A stretch of 64,000 nt of DNA from Terriglobia bacterium (GTDB lineage: Bacteria; Acidobacteriota; Terriglobia; JAJPHL01). The notes below the pieces were generated by a model. It made no database searches and was not told the origin of the DNA. It saw nothing but the letters and a program-made list of their open reading frames with translations. Position numbers and translations under genes: made by a program. The first letter of the stretch is position 1, and every line of letters starts with the position of its first letter. The DNA lies in NCBI GenBank assembly GCA_021325275.1, contig JAJPHL010000006.1:61140-125139 (forward strand), written 5' to 3'. Below, in pieces: positions 44,701 through 52,438 of this stretch.

Positions 44701-45819
44701 GATCGCGCGGCGCGGACGCAGTTCGCGCACCAGTTTTTCAAACGGCAAGTCGCCGTGCGCGTAGACGTCGTGCACGCGACTCTTTGTAGCAGCGAGAAAA
44801 TCGAGGAACGCCGGGTCGCCGGCCAGATCGAGCGCCAGCGGCAGCGAATTGATGAAGCATCCGATCAACCCGGCGGCTTCCGGGCGATCGCGGCCGGCGC
44901 TGGGAATGCCGATCGCCACTTGATCCTGCGCCGAGTAGCGATGCAGCAGCACTCCGTACGCGGCGAGCATCGTTACGAACAGCGTGCAATCGTGTTGGCG
45001 GCTGAATCCGTCAAGCGACGCGCGGAGGCTCGCGGGCATTTCGCGCTTCACGCGTGCGCCGCGGCGCTTTTTCACGTCGGGACGTGGACGCCCGTAAGAG
45101 AGGTCGAGCATTTCCGGCGCGCCGGCCAGTTGTTGCTTCCAATACGCGATTTTCCACTCCAGCAATTCGCCGCTCATGTGACGCCGCTGCCAGCGCGCGA
45201 AGTCGCTGTACTGAATGTCGAGTACCGGCAGCGCCGGCTGGCGATTCTGGCAGGCCGCGCGATAGCACTCCGTCAACTCGCGCAGAAAAATGCCGATCGA
45301 CCAGGCGTCGAAGGCGATGTGGTGGAAGGTCACCAGCAGAACGTGATTCTCGGGCGCCAAACGAATCAGCAACGGGCGCCAGACGCTTCTCGACAAATCG
45401 AAAGGGACTCCGGACTCGGCGCGCAGCAAATCAACGAGTGCGGCTTCGTCGCCGTCGACGACGCGCAACGGAACATTGACGGCCGGGTCCAGGACAAGCT
45501 GCGGCTCGCCCGATTCCTGCGGCACGAACCGCGTGCGCAGCACGTCGTGGCGCGCCGCGACGGCGGTCAAAGCGCGCTCCAGCGCCGCCGAGGAAAGCGC
45601 CCCTTCAAAACGCAACGCCGTGGGAATGTTGTAAGAAGGTCCCGGCTCCATTTGTTCGTAGAGCCACATGCCTTCTTGCGCGAATGAAGCGGGGAGGGAA
45701 TCGCCCGCTTGAAAACGAGGAATGGATTCGGCGTGTGCTTCGCTCCGTCTTAAGCGGCGCTCGAGCAGCGCGCGTTTGGCGGGCGAGAGATTTCGAAATC
45801 TTTCAGCGGCGTCGTTCAA
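41749..45819 (-). CDS. NRPS module C-A-T-TE
   Basis: A 1356-residue single-module synthetase starting with TTG. C domain ~40-480: SFAQEGMWLYEQM, HHIAFDAWS (166-174; usual HHxxxDG has Ala for Gly), HGDLPFEKLVRE. A domain ~495-990: LVYTSGSTGKPKSVM, SFSFDLTP (Asp present, so an amino acid), NGYAPTE (usual NGYGPTE), MYKTGDLGRW, LRGFRIEPGEIEA. T domain with Ser1042 in DIGGNSLLAVG. TE ~1095-1356 with Cys1170 (GGLCWGA), Asp1197 and His in GAEHGTW. Hand-read pocket residues D-L-R-T-V-G-G-G-I-K give no substrate I recognise. It should acylate one amino acid and release the product. Confidence 0.94.
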   Translation of the reverse strand: MNDAAERFRNLSPAKRALLERRLRRSEAHAESIPRFQAGDSLPASFAQEGMWLYEQMEPGPSYNIPTALRFEGALSSAALERALTAVAARHDVLRTRFVPQESGEPQLVLDPAVNVPLRVVDGDEAALVDLLRAESGVPFDLSRSVWRPLLIRLAPENHVLLVTFHHIAFDAWSIGIFLRELTECYRAACQNRQPALPVLDIQYSDFARWQRRHMSGELLEWKIAYWKQQLAGAPEMLDLSYGRPRPDVKKRRGARVKREMPASLRASLDGFSRQHDCTLFVTMLAAYGVLLHRYSAQDQVAIGIPSAGRDRPEAAGLIGCFINSLPLALDLAGDPAFLDFLAATKSRVHDVYAHGDLPFEKLVRELRPRRAIGQTPLYQTICNFKNYEAMSGGAGQRMFDQDWGGGLRAERFEFDREVAILDLELQISVHDTGLVYEFGYTAALFDAEFIEALADNYTRLLNEIASDPARRVSELPLVSAREAARVIDEWNRTAADFRRDKLIHEQIEEQAERTPRAAALVDQDRAMSYAELNARANRLAHYLRKCGVEPESRVAICAERSTDMVVGLLAIWKAGGAYVPLDPVYPAARLNFMLEDSAPAALLIHKAAVAHDPNLPVIDLAGGEWLESPATNLSVVTKPEHLSHLVYTSGSTGKPKSVMADHRGLQNSFPWYIRELEITPHDRFLIVTSFSFDLTPRNIFSPLMVGASVYLAPEPFDAPAIVALVAHSGITAMTITPTGLQALAECGGLGGVRAVVLGGEQVDAERLRALPEPRPRFFNGYAPTEFTGIAAFHRLSENLDDYRNRIVPIGKPTANGKIYILDAHLQPVPAGVPGEMYLAGLPVRRGYWQRPELTDERFPRDPYSAESGARMYKTGDLGRWLPDGSIEFLGRNDYQIKLRGFRIEPGEIEAAIRQHPGVRDALVVVHEFAPGDRRLMAYVVTSLDRVTLAESLKQRLRAALPHFMVPSAFVALEEFPRLPNKKIDRAALPIPATEDWAAAEGQEFVAPRNEAERKMAAIWQEVLHGVKPGVHDNFFDIGGNSLLAVGLTLRIQRVFGRKLPLAALLRNPTIEKLALCVEGECAFARASLIELQPGTSQPFFCVPGAGGHALALRDLAMCFKDHMPFYSFEAQTAEEIDVETHSIRSLAAGYLAELKQRQPAGRYDLGGLCWGALVALEMAQLLRASGEEVRTLVLLDPDVPGPGGWKRVLEEDIQRRWEELPSAPLGRKAQLLYSLLRDAERKVRAPLGLIRPRRSAHLTAEQRLAYYGDVNDKALRDKIVEKYQPTPYAGPMTVLLAEQNLTYENEGRRHACRQWAAGEYREVIVAGAEHGTWTRSPDVQRLADALLEILESARR

Positions 45820-45848
45820 CGATCTTGTCCCAGACAGCTAGGACGATG

Positions 45849-47153
45849 TTACCAGAAGTACTTCGCGACTACCATCGGCGGTCCCGAATTGCCGGCGACC
45901 ACCTTGGTGTTGATGATCGCTTGGATGTTCTTGCTGGCCCAGTCGGGCGGCGCATCCCGGGCGAGCGTTTCCATCAGGCGGTTCTCGGCGAGTAATTCGC
46001 CGGCGGCCTGGGTGCCCCAGCCGGAGAGCCCCGCGGCGACCACCACAAAACGCCCCGTGGTGGGATCGCGGACGCGCGCGATCATGGCGTAGTCGTCGGT
46101 GATCGTCAGATACGGCTTTGTCGAATCGACTTCCCAGCGCGGGGCGCCGGGTTTTTGCGAGTCGGTGATCCAAGAATGTCCTTCGCTCGACTGAAACCGG
46201 AAGCGCATCGTACTGGTCAGCCGCAAAGTCCATTCATTGTTGAACGCACCCACCAGAACCACCGGTCCTCCGCGCAGATCTTCGAACGAAGTAGCGGTGA
46301 GGCCGCGGACGTTGAATTTTTTCCCGTGGGACTCGAGAACGCCCGCCACGCGCGCCAGCGTCACGGCGTCGGTGAGCGCCACATGATGCCTGCCCAAACC
46401 ATAAAGCTCGCGAAGCGTTGTCGAGGCGGGCGTCGCCGTGGGAGTGAAGTACATCGCATCATGCGAATCTCCCGTGACGGGCGCCCGGTTGGAAGGGCCG
46501 AAATGCGGTTGGCCGACGCACATCAACACGTCGCCGGGGGCTTCGATCAACGGCGACCAGAAGCGGTCGAGGGCCGAGGGAGCATTCCAGGGACGCCACG
46601 CAGCCACGCCTAACACCAGCACCGCCATCACCGCCGCCGTGATCGCCGACGGCAGCATCCAGGCGGTGCGGCTCGGGCGCGTCGGTGCTTCCGCGACAAC
46701 CGTGGAAGCCGGCACGGGCGCGGTCGCCGGACTGACCACGACAATACCGGTGGGGCTCGGCGCGCTGACGTTGAGCACCGGCAAATGAAATTCCGGAACG
46801 TAGGTGCCCAGCGGCAATTCGATGCGCAATTGCCCCTGATTTTCGGGTAGATAGTAATACTGCGCAATGCGCTTGCGAATTTCTCCTGCCGTCGCGCGCA
46901 CCACCGGATCTTGGTTGGTGTCGTAGTTCGCCGAACGCCCGAAAACTTCAATCCCGAGCGTGCGCTCCTTCATGTGTTCAGTGGCGCCGTCCACGGTGTG
47001 TTCCACTACGTAGCGCAACAACGCAGGATAGCGTTTGGAATGGCGGAAGAGCGGATGCGCCAGCATCCGGGCAAGCTGATCCAACACCTCGGTGCGTTCC
47101 ACCGGCTCGAGCTTCCGGTTTTCCGGATGTGCGATCACCCCAAACGCGCCCAC
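45849..47153 (-). CDS. Membrane-anchored regulator-like protein with acidobacterial N-terminal domain
   Basis: About 434 residues from GTG 47153 (GAGG 5 bases upstream). The frame opens further upstream at TTG 47213, but a near-consensus promoter occupies those codons. Residues ~25-100 (LRYVVEHTVDGATEHMKERT, GIEVFGRSANYDTNQDPVVR, IRKRIAQYYY) match a domain common at the front of acidobacterial CadC/adenylate-cyclase-like regulators. A Pro-rich linker, one membrane helix (~165-187) and a ~230-residue extracytoplasmic domain follow. It may sense an external signal; DNA binding is not shown. Divergent from the TonB receptor. Confidence 0.65.
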   Translation of the reverse strand: MGAFGVIAHPENRKLEPVERTEVLDQLARMLAHPLFRHSKRYPALLRYVVEHTVDGATEHMKERTLGIEVFGRSANYDTNQDPVVRATAGEIRKRIAQYYYLPENQGQLRIELPLGTYVPEFHLPVLNVSAPSPTGIVVVSPATAPVPASTVVAEAPTRPSRTAWMLPSAITAAVMAVLVLGVAAWRPWNAPSALDRFWSPLIEAPGDVLMCVGQPHFGPSNRAPVTGDSHDAMYFTPTATPASTTLRELYGLGRHHVALTDAVTLARVAGVLESHGKKFNVRGLTATSFEDLRGGPVVLVGAFNNEWTLRLTSTMRFRFQSSEGHSWITDSQKPGAPRWEVDSTKPYLTITDDYAMIARVRDPTTGRFVVVAAGLSGWGTQAAGELLAENRLMETLARDAPPDWASKNIQAIINTKVVAGNSGPPMVVAKYFW

Positions 47154-47183
47154 AAGCACCTCACAATCGTGCGACGTTAGCTC

Positions 47184-47213
47184 ATTATGAGCAGGGCGTG
47201 AACTATGTGTCAA
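47184..47213 (-). promoter_or_regulatory. Near-consensus sigma-70 promoter of the regulator-like gene
   Basis: TTGACA (47213-47208) and CATAAT (47189-47184) on the minus strand with an 18-base spacer. It lies inside the apparent N-terminal codons of the longest frame, arguing for the downstream GTG start. Confidence 0.6.
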
Positions 47214-47272
47214 GCCCTGTTTCGTCTTTGACTTAAAGGCGTAACATACGTCCCTAAGATACCGTACGAGCC

Positions 47273-47301
47273 TTGAAACGCGCGCGCGATAACTTTATAA
47301 C
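47273..47301 (+). promoter_or_regulatory. Sigma-70 promoter of the TonB-dependent receptor
   Basis: TTGAAA (47273-47278) and TATAAC (47296-47301) with a 17-base spacer. It predicts a 5' leader of about 125 bases before ATG 47433. Confidence 0.55.
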
Positions 47302-47432
47302 TCTACCGTTGACTACTGTCGGGAGAGGTGTTTTCCGGCGGACGCCTGCGCACGGGGCAACGCTCAAGGCGTGTCGAAATGCGGTCAAGCAAGTGGGTTT
47401 TGTGGGTCAAAGCTAAAAGGGGGAGATTTTCT

Positions 47433-50400
47433 ATGTCAAGGTTGTTCCTACGCGCAAGCACTCTAGTGGCGTGCTTGAGTTTTCTACTGGTGGTCAGCCT
47501 GCCCATCGCCGCGCAAACTACCAGCGGCGTCATTTCCGGCACGGTTGTGGACTCGCAACACGCGGGCATCCCGAACGCCAAAGTCACAGCCAATGAATTG
47601 GAAAAGAAATATAACCTCACCGCGATGACCGATGCCGCGGGACGCTTCGTGTTCCCGCAGGTCGCGCCCGGCACGTACCGGCTCACGGTGATGTCCACGG
47701 GTTTCCGCGAATATGTGCAGGACAACGTGGTGGTCAACGCCAACGACCGTATCGCGCTGGGCGATTTGACGGTGCAGGTCGGCGCGGTCACCGAAAAAGT
47801 GGAAGTGAGCGCCGTCGGTGCGCTGCTGCAAACCGAAAGCGCGGACCGTGAAGCGGCGCTGGTGAACAAGCAGATTTTGAACGTCGCCAACAACAGCCGC
47901 AGCCCGCTCGATTTGGTGAAGTCGGTTCCCGGCGTTGTGTCGACCATCAACCTGGCGACCGCGGGTCCCGGCGGCCTCGGCAACATTTCCGCTAATGGCG
48001 CGCGCACGAACTCGAATCAAGCGATGATCAACGGCATCGGCAACACCGATACCGGCTCCAACGGCAGCTTGAACGTCACGGTCAGCATCGACAGCGTGGA
48101 GGAGTTCAAGATTCTGACGGGCGTGTATCAGGCCGAGTACGGACGCGCGATGGGCGCGCAGATCAACATCATCACCAAGAGCGGCTCGGACCAGCTTCAT
48201 GGCAGCGGCTATTTCTATCACCGCAACGACAGCCTGAACGCCAACAACTGGCTGAACAACCGCAACGGAGTGCCGCGCAATCTTTTCCGGTTTAACGATT
48301 TCGGCTATACGCTGGGCGGCCCGGTGGTGATTCCCAAGATCGTCAACGGCCGGCAAAAGCTCTTTTTCTTCGTCAGCGAGGAATTCCAGCGTCAGTTGCA
48401 GCCGGTAGCCACCAAGTTCGTCACCACGCCGACCAACGCCGAACGGGGCGGAGATTTCTCCAATAGCGTGGATCTGAACGGCAACAAGATCATCATCTAC
48501 GATCCCACCACGTCGGGATGCACCGGGTCGCCCTGCTACAACGGACACCTTCCCTTCCCGAACAACATGATTCCCTCGCAGCGCTTGTATGCACCGGGCG
48601 TGGCGCTGCTGAAACTGCTGCCCGTGCCCAACGTCAACAATTCCTGTTCGCTGGCGCCGGGCACGTCGGGTTGCATCAAGGGTTACGACTATCAGTCGCA
48701 GTTTTCGACGCAGTTTCCGCGCCGCGAAGACACGGTTCGCGTGGATTACAACATCACGTCGAATCAGCGCCTGTTCGGGCACTTCATCTACAACAGCAAC
48801 ACGTACCAGGGTCTGGAGCCCGGACCGTTCGTGTTCGGCTCGAACATGCCGATCGACAACATTTTCTACGCGAATCCGGGACACGGCTGGGCCGTGGGGC
48901 ATAGCTGGACGCTCAGCCCGACGATGACCAACGAGTTGAACCTCGGCAGCACGTTCAACAGCATCCGGATCGACACATCGGGCACCAAGTACACGCGCAC
49001 GGCCAGCGGCGTGACGCTGCCTTTGTTGTATCCGTCCGCCGACCAGGAAGATTTGGTTCCGCAGGTCTCGTTTAGCGGCTCGCATATCGGCAACAACCCG
49101 ACCTTCGGCACCGCCGACGCGCCGTTCATCAATCACAACACGACGTTCGACCTTACCGACAACGTGTCCAAGATCTGGGGCAAGCACGCCATCAAGTTCG
49201 GCATGTACCTGGATCGCAGTTGGAAGGACCAAACATCGTTCGGCGATTTCAACGGCAGCTACAACTTTAACGACAACTCAGCCAACCCGTACGACACCAA
49301 TTTCGGATTCGCGAACGCCGCGCTGGGCGTGTACAACTCCATGGACCAAGCGGCCAACGAAATCAACGGCCTGTATCGCTACTGGCAGCTTGAGTTTTTC
49401 GTGCAGGACACCTACAAGGTCACCCCGCGCCTGACGCTCGATTACGGGATCCGCGCGGCGTGGTATCAGCCGCAGTACGACATTTCGAACAAGGCGTCCA
49501 CGTTCGTGGCCAGCAACTGGCAGGCTTCCGCCGCGCCGCGTTTGTACCAGCCGGTGACGAGCTGTCCGGCGGGCACCGTCGGCGTTGTCGGCGGACGTTG
49601 CGGCTATGATCCGTCAACCAACGGTTATGTCGCCGCCGCGTTCATCGGCGCCATCGTGCCGAACAGCGGCAGCGTGACCAACGGGATCTCGCAAGGCGGA
49701 CAAAACGGCGTTAGCAGTTACTTGCAATCGGGCCGTCCGCTGCAGTGGGGGCCGCGTTTCGGCGCGGCGTACGACCTGACCGGCAGACACAACATTGTGC
49801 TTCGCGCCGGCGCGGGCGTCTTCTATGATCGCTTCCAGGGCAATCGCGTGTTCGACTTCGTGCGCAATCCACCCTTGGGCATCCAGCCGCTGTTGAACTA
49901 CGGTTTCGCCTCGGCGATCTCGCCGAGTTCGGCGCTGCTCTCTCCGCCGACCGAGTATGCGGCCGACCCCGTGGGCAAGATCCCGATGACCATGAGCTAC
50001 ACGTTCGGCGTTCAGACCAAAGTGCCTTTTGGGATGGTCCTGGACACCGCATACGTCGGAAACTTGGGTCGCCACCTGGAGGACAATCGCAACCTGAATC
50101 CGGTGTACTACGGTGTGGACTTCTTGAAGTCGAGTCAGGATCCCACGCTGGCGTCCAACTGCGCGTACAACGCGGACGGATCGTTGGCCGCCACGCAAAC
50201 CGGATTGTGCGGGAACAACACCTACCTGAACCAGTTCCTGCGTCCCTACCGGGGCATCTCGAGCGCGACGCTTTACGAGAGCTCCGCCACCAGCAACTTC
50301 AACTCCCTGCAAGTGACGCTGGATCGCCGCGTGGGACGCCTGCTGCTGGGCGTAGCGTATACCTGGAGCAGGTACATGACCGACGCGCCGGGCGATACTA

Positions 50401-51119
50401 ACGCGTTCCGCGTGGATTCGTTTACGCGCGCCTCGCTGTATGGACCGTCCAGCAACGACCGCCGCCAGAGTTTCGGAGTCAACTATGTCTACAGCATCCC
50501 GGACAAGGGCAAGGGCCAGTTCATGTCGGCGTTGGTCAACGGCTGGCAGATCTCCGGCTTCATTCGCCAGCAAACCGGAACTCCGTTCACGCCGGGCTAC
50601 AGCATCGGCGGCGTCGGCAACCAGAACATCACCGGATCGAACACGGAAGGTTCCAAGATCGCGGTGGTGTCGGGCGTGAATCCCAACACCGGCTCGGACA
50701 ATCCGTACAACCGCATCAACGCGTCCGCCTTTGCCGCGCCGAAGGTCGGCAGCTTGGGCCTGGAATCCGGTCAGAATTTCCTGACCGGTCCTGGGATCAA
50801 CGACTTCGACATCTCGCTGCAAAAGAGCTTCAAGCTCGGCCGCGGCGAGCGCGCGCCGGAAATCACGATGCGCGGCGACGCATTCAACGTGTTCAATCAC
50901 ACCCAGTTCTCGGGTATCAACTCCACGTTGAATTTTTCGTCGGCCAACGCGTCGCAGAACGGTGTGTTTGGAACGTTCTCGAACGGCGTGTTCACGCCGA
51001 GTACGCCGAGTAATCTGGCGGTGAACGCCGCTGGTGTTGTCAACATTACCGGCTTCGGTACCGTGAACGGCGCTCGCGATCCGCGCATTCTGCAGTTGAA
51101 CGTGCGTCTCCGGTTCTAA
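47433..51119 (+). CDS. TonB-dependent receptor, Oar-like, with carboxypeptidase-regulatory-like domain
   Basis: A 1228-residue outer-membrane protein. Start MSRLFLRASTL is chosen for its signal peptide and the AAAGGGGGAG ahead of it. Residues ~30-110 are a carboxypeptidase-regulatory-like domain (GVISGTVVDSQHAGIPNAKV, TYRLTVMSTGFREY). The plug region (SVEEFKILTGVYQAEYGRAM, GAQINIITKSGSDQLHGSGY) and a large barrel follow, ending in LNVRLRF with a terminal Phe. This is the acidobacterial OmpA/Oar-type receptor, usually thought to import glycans or other polymers. The esterase downstream may process the ligand. Confidence 0.95.
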   Translation: MSRLFLRASTLVACLSFLLVVSLPIAAQTTSGVISGTVVDSQHAGIPNAKVTANELEKKYNLTAMTDAAGRFVFPQVAPGTYRLTVMSTGFREYVQDNVVVNANDRIALGDLTVQVGAVTEKVEVSAVGALLQTESADREAALVNKQILNVANNSRSPLDLVKSVPGVVSTINLATAGPGGLGNISANGARTNSNQAMINGIGNTDTGSNGSLNVTVSIDSVEEFKILTGVYQAEYGRAMGAQINIITKSGSDQLHGSGYFYHRNDSLNANNWLNNRNGVPRNLFRFNDFGYTLGGPVVIPKIVNGRQKLFFFVSEEFQRQLQPVATKFVTTPTNAERGGDFSNSVDLNGNKIIIYDPTTSGCTGSPCYNGHLPFPNNMIPSQRLYAPGVALLKLLPVPNVNNSCSLAPGTSGCIKGYDYQSQFSTQFPRREDTVRVDYNITSNQRLFGHFIYNSNTYQGLEPGPFVFGSNMPIDNIFYANPGHGWAVGHSWTLSPTMTNELNLGSTFNSIRIDTSGTKYTRTASGVTLPLLYPSADQEDLVPQVSFSGSHIGNNPTFGTADAPFINHNTTFDLTDNVSKIWGKHAIKFGMYLDRSWKDQTSFGDFNGSYNFNDNSANPYDTNFGFANAALGVYNSMDQAANEINGLYRYWQLEFFVQDTYKVTPRLTLDYGIRAAWYQPQYDISNKASTFVASNWQASAAPRLYQPVTSCPAGTVGVVGGRCGYDPSTNGYVAAAFIGAIVPNSGSVTNGISQGGQNGVSSYLQSGRPLQWGPRFGAAYDLTGRHNIVLRAGAGVFYDRFQGNRVFDFVRNPPLGIQPLLNYGFASAISPSSALLSPPTEYAADPVGKIPMTMSYTFGVQTKVPFGMVLDTAYVGNLGRHLEDNRNLNPVYYGVDFLKSSQDPTLASNCAYNADGSLAATQTGLCGNNTYLNQFLRPYRGISSATLYESSATSNFNSLQVTLDRRVGRLLLGVAYTWSRYMTDAPGDTNAFRVDSFTRASLYGPSSNDRRQSFGVNYVYSIPDKGKGQFMSALVNGWQISGFIRQQTGTPFTPGYSIGGVGNQNITGSNTEGSKIAVVSGVNPNTGSDNPYNRINASAFAAPKVGSLGLESGQNFLTGPGINDFDISLQKSFKLGRGERAPEITMRGDAFNVFNHTQFSGINSTLNFSSANASQNGVFGTFSNGVFTPSTPSNLAVNAAGVVNITGFGTVNGARDPRILQLNVRLRF

Positions 51120-51136
51120 AAGCAGTTCCGAGTACC

Positions 51137-51183
51137 AAGTTCCGAGTTCCGAGTGAATGCCGCTCGGGACTCGGAACTTTTCT
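51137..51183 (+). terminator. Hairpin terminator after the TonB-dependent receptor
   Basis: 17-bp arms (51137-51153 and 51163-51179, one mismatch) with a 9-base loop, followed by a short T-run. The arms are built from repeated GTTCCGAG units. Confidence 0.6.
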
Positions 51184-51198
51184 GTTAGGAGCAAGCTC

Positions 51199-52413
51199 AT
51201 GAACGTCTCCGCAAAACTCCAACGACTTTTCACCGCCGCCATTTTTGTCGCCGCCGTGCTCGCCGCGCAGGAAACGCCCGCGCCGCAGCGCGCCTCGGGC
51301 CGCGGACCGCAGATTCCGCAAGTCACCTCGCCGGAAATCATGCCGGACCACAGCATCGTTTTCCGGATCTATGCCCCGGACGCGCAGACTGTGCGTTTGC
51401 GTGGCTCCGATTTTCCCATGCTCGCCGCTCCTGCAGGATCGGCGCGTGGAACGCCGCCGCCTCCCGGTCCGGAATTCAAGAAGGGCGAGAATGGCGTGTG
51501 GGAAGCCCAACTCCAGGGTGTCAATCCCGGCGCGTATCGCTACACCTTTTCGGTGAACGGCGTGCCGGTGATGGATCCACGCAATCCGTCGATCAGCGAA
51601 TCGAACAACAACGCTTGGAGCATGGTCTACGTGCCGGGCGCCGAGTTCATGGACACGCAAAACGTCCCGCACGGCGCGGTCGCCGCCGTGACCTACTACT
51701 CCAGCGCGCTGGGACGCCATCGGCGCATGCACATCTACACGCCTCCGGGTTATGAAGCAAGCCATGAGGCGGGCGGTACGCAGCGGTATCCGGTGTTTTA
51801 TCTCCTGCACGGCGCCGGCGATTGCGATGAATCGTGGACCTCAGTGGGCCGCGCCGGATTCATCCTCGACAATTTGATTGCCGCGAAAAAAGCCAAGCCG
51901 ATGATCGTGGTGATGCCCGCCGGGCACACCTCCACCGCGGGATTCCGCGCCCCCGCCGCGGGCGAAGCTCCGCCGCGCGATGAATTCCAAGAGGATTTCC
52001 TCGGCGACATCATGCCGTACGTCGAGAAAAACTATCGGACGATCAACGATCGCGGGCATCGTGCGATCGCGGGACTCTCGATGGGCGGCAGCCAGACGCT
52101 GAACGCCGCCTTCACCAAGCTCGACAAATTCGCCTACATCGGCGTGTTCAGCTCCGGCGTGCTGAGTAACAACGCCATGGACGAATGGCAGAAACGCCAT
52201 GCCGACCAACTCGACAACGCCGCGTTGAAAAAAGATTTGAAGCAAGTGTGGTTCTCCACCGGCCACGACGATTTTCTCGTCGAAACGTCGAAGTCGACGG
52301 TGGAGATGCTGAAGAAGCACGGCTTCAACGCCGTCTTTCACGAATCCACCGGCGCGCATACGTGGATCAACTGGCGGAATTACTTGAACGAGTTTGCTCC
52401 ACTGTTGTTCTAA
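51199..52413 (+). CDS. Exported alpha/beta-hydrolase esterase (enterochelin esterase/XynZ-like)
   Basis: A 404-residue protein with signal peptide (MNVSAKLQRLFTAAIFVAAV) and AGGAG 8 bases ahead of the ATG. The first ~130 residues form an E-set/CBM48-like domain (VFRIYAPDAQTVRLRGSDF, LQGVNPGAYRYTFSVNG); the rest is an esterase-D/Fes-like domain with RYPVFYLLHGAGDCDESW, nucleophile Ser in GLSMGGSQ, FSTGHDDFLVE (Asp) and GAHTWINWR (His). This family includes feruloyl and acetyl-xylan esterases and siderophore esterases. Proximity to the TonB receptor suggests work on an imported ester-bearing ligand. Confidence 0.9.
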   Translation: MNVSAKLQRLFTAAIFVAAVLAAQETPAPQRASGRGPQIPQVTSPEIMPDHSIVFRIYAPDAQTVRLRGSDFPMLAAPAGSARGTPPPPGPEFKKGENGVWEAQLQGVNPGAYRYTFSVNGVPVMDPRNPSISESNNNAWSMVYVPGAEFMDTQNVPHGAVAAVTYYSSALGRHRRMHIYTPPGYEASHEAGGTQRYPVFYLLHGAGDCDESWTSVGRAGFILDNLIAAKKAKPMIVVMPAGHTSTAGFRAPAAGEAPPRDEFQEDFLGDIMPYVEKNYRTINDRGHRAIAGLSMGGSQTLNAAFTKLDKFAYIGVFSSGVLSNNAMDEWQKRHADQLDNAALKKDLKQVWFSTGHDDFLVETSKSTVEMLKKHGFNAVFHESTGAHTWINWRNYLNEFAPLLF

Positions 52414-52438
52414 CCCGCGAGACCGGGCGCTAGGCCTG

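Noticed and set aside
43345..45687. 780-codon plus-strand ORF opposite the NRPS gene
   Set aside because: It mirrors the NRPS codons in high-G+C DNA, is rich in Arg/His/Gln and shows no family motif; the opposite frame has complete NRPS motifs.
47228..47260. TTGACT with TAAGAT as a promoter for the TonB receptor
   Set aside because: The spacer is 21 bases; TTGAAA-N17-TATAAC slightly downstream is a much better match.
47484..49232. 582-codon minus-strand ORF opposite the TonB receptor
   Set aside because: Antisense shadow of a clearly conserved receptor frame with no recognisable domain.
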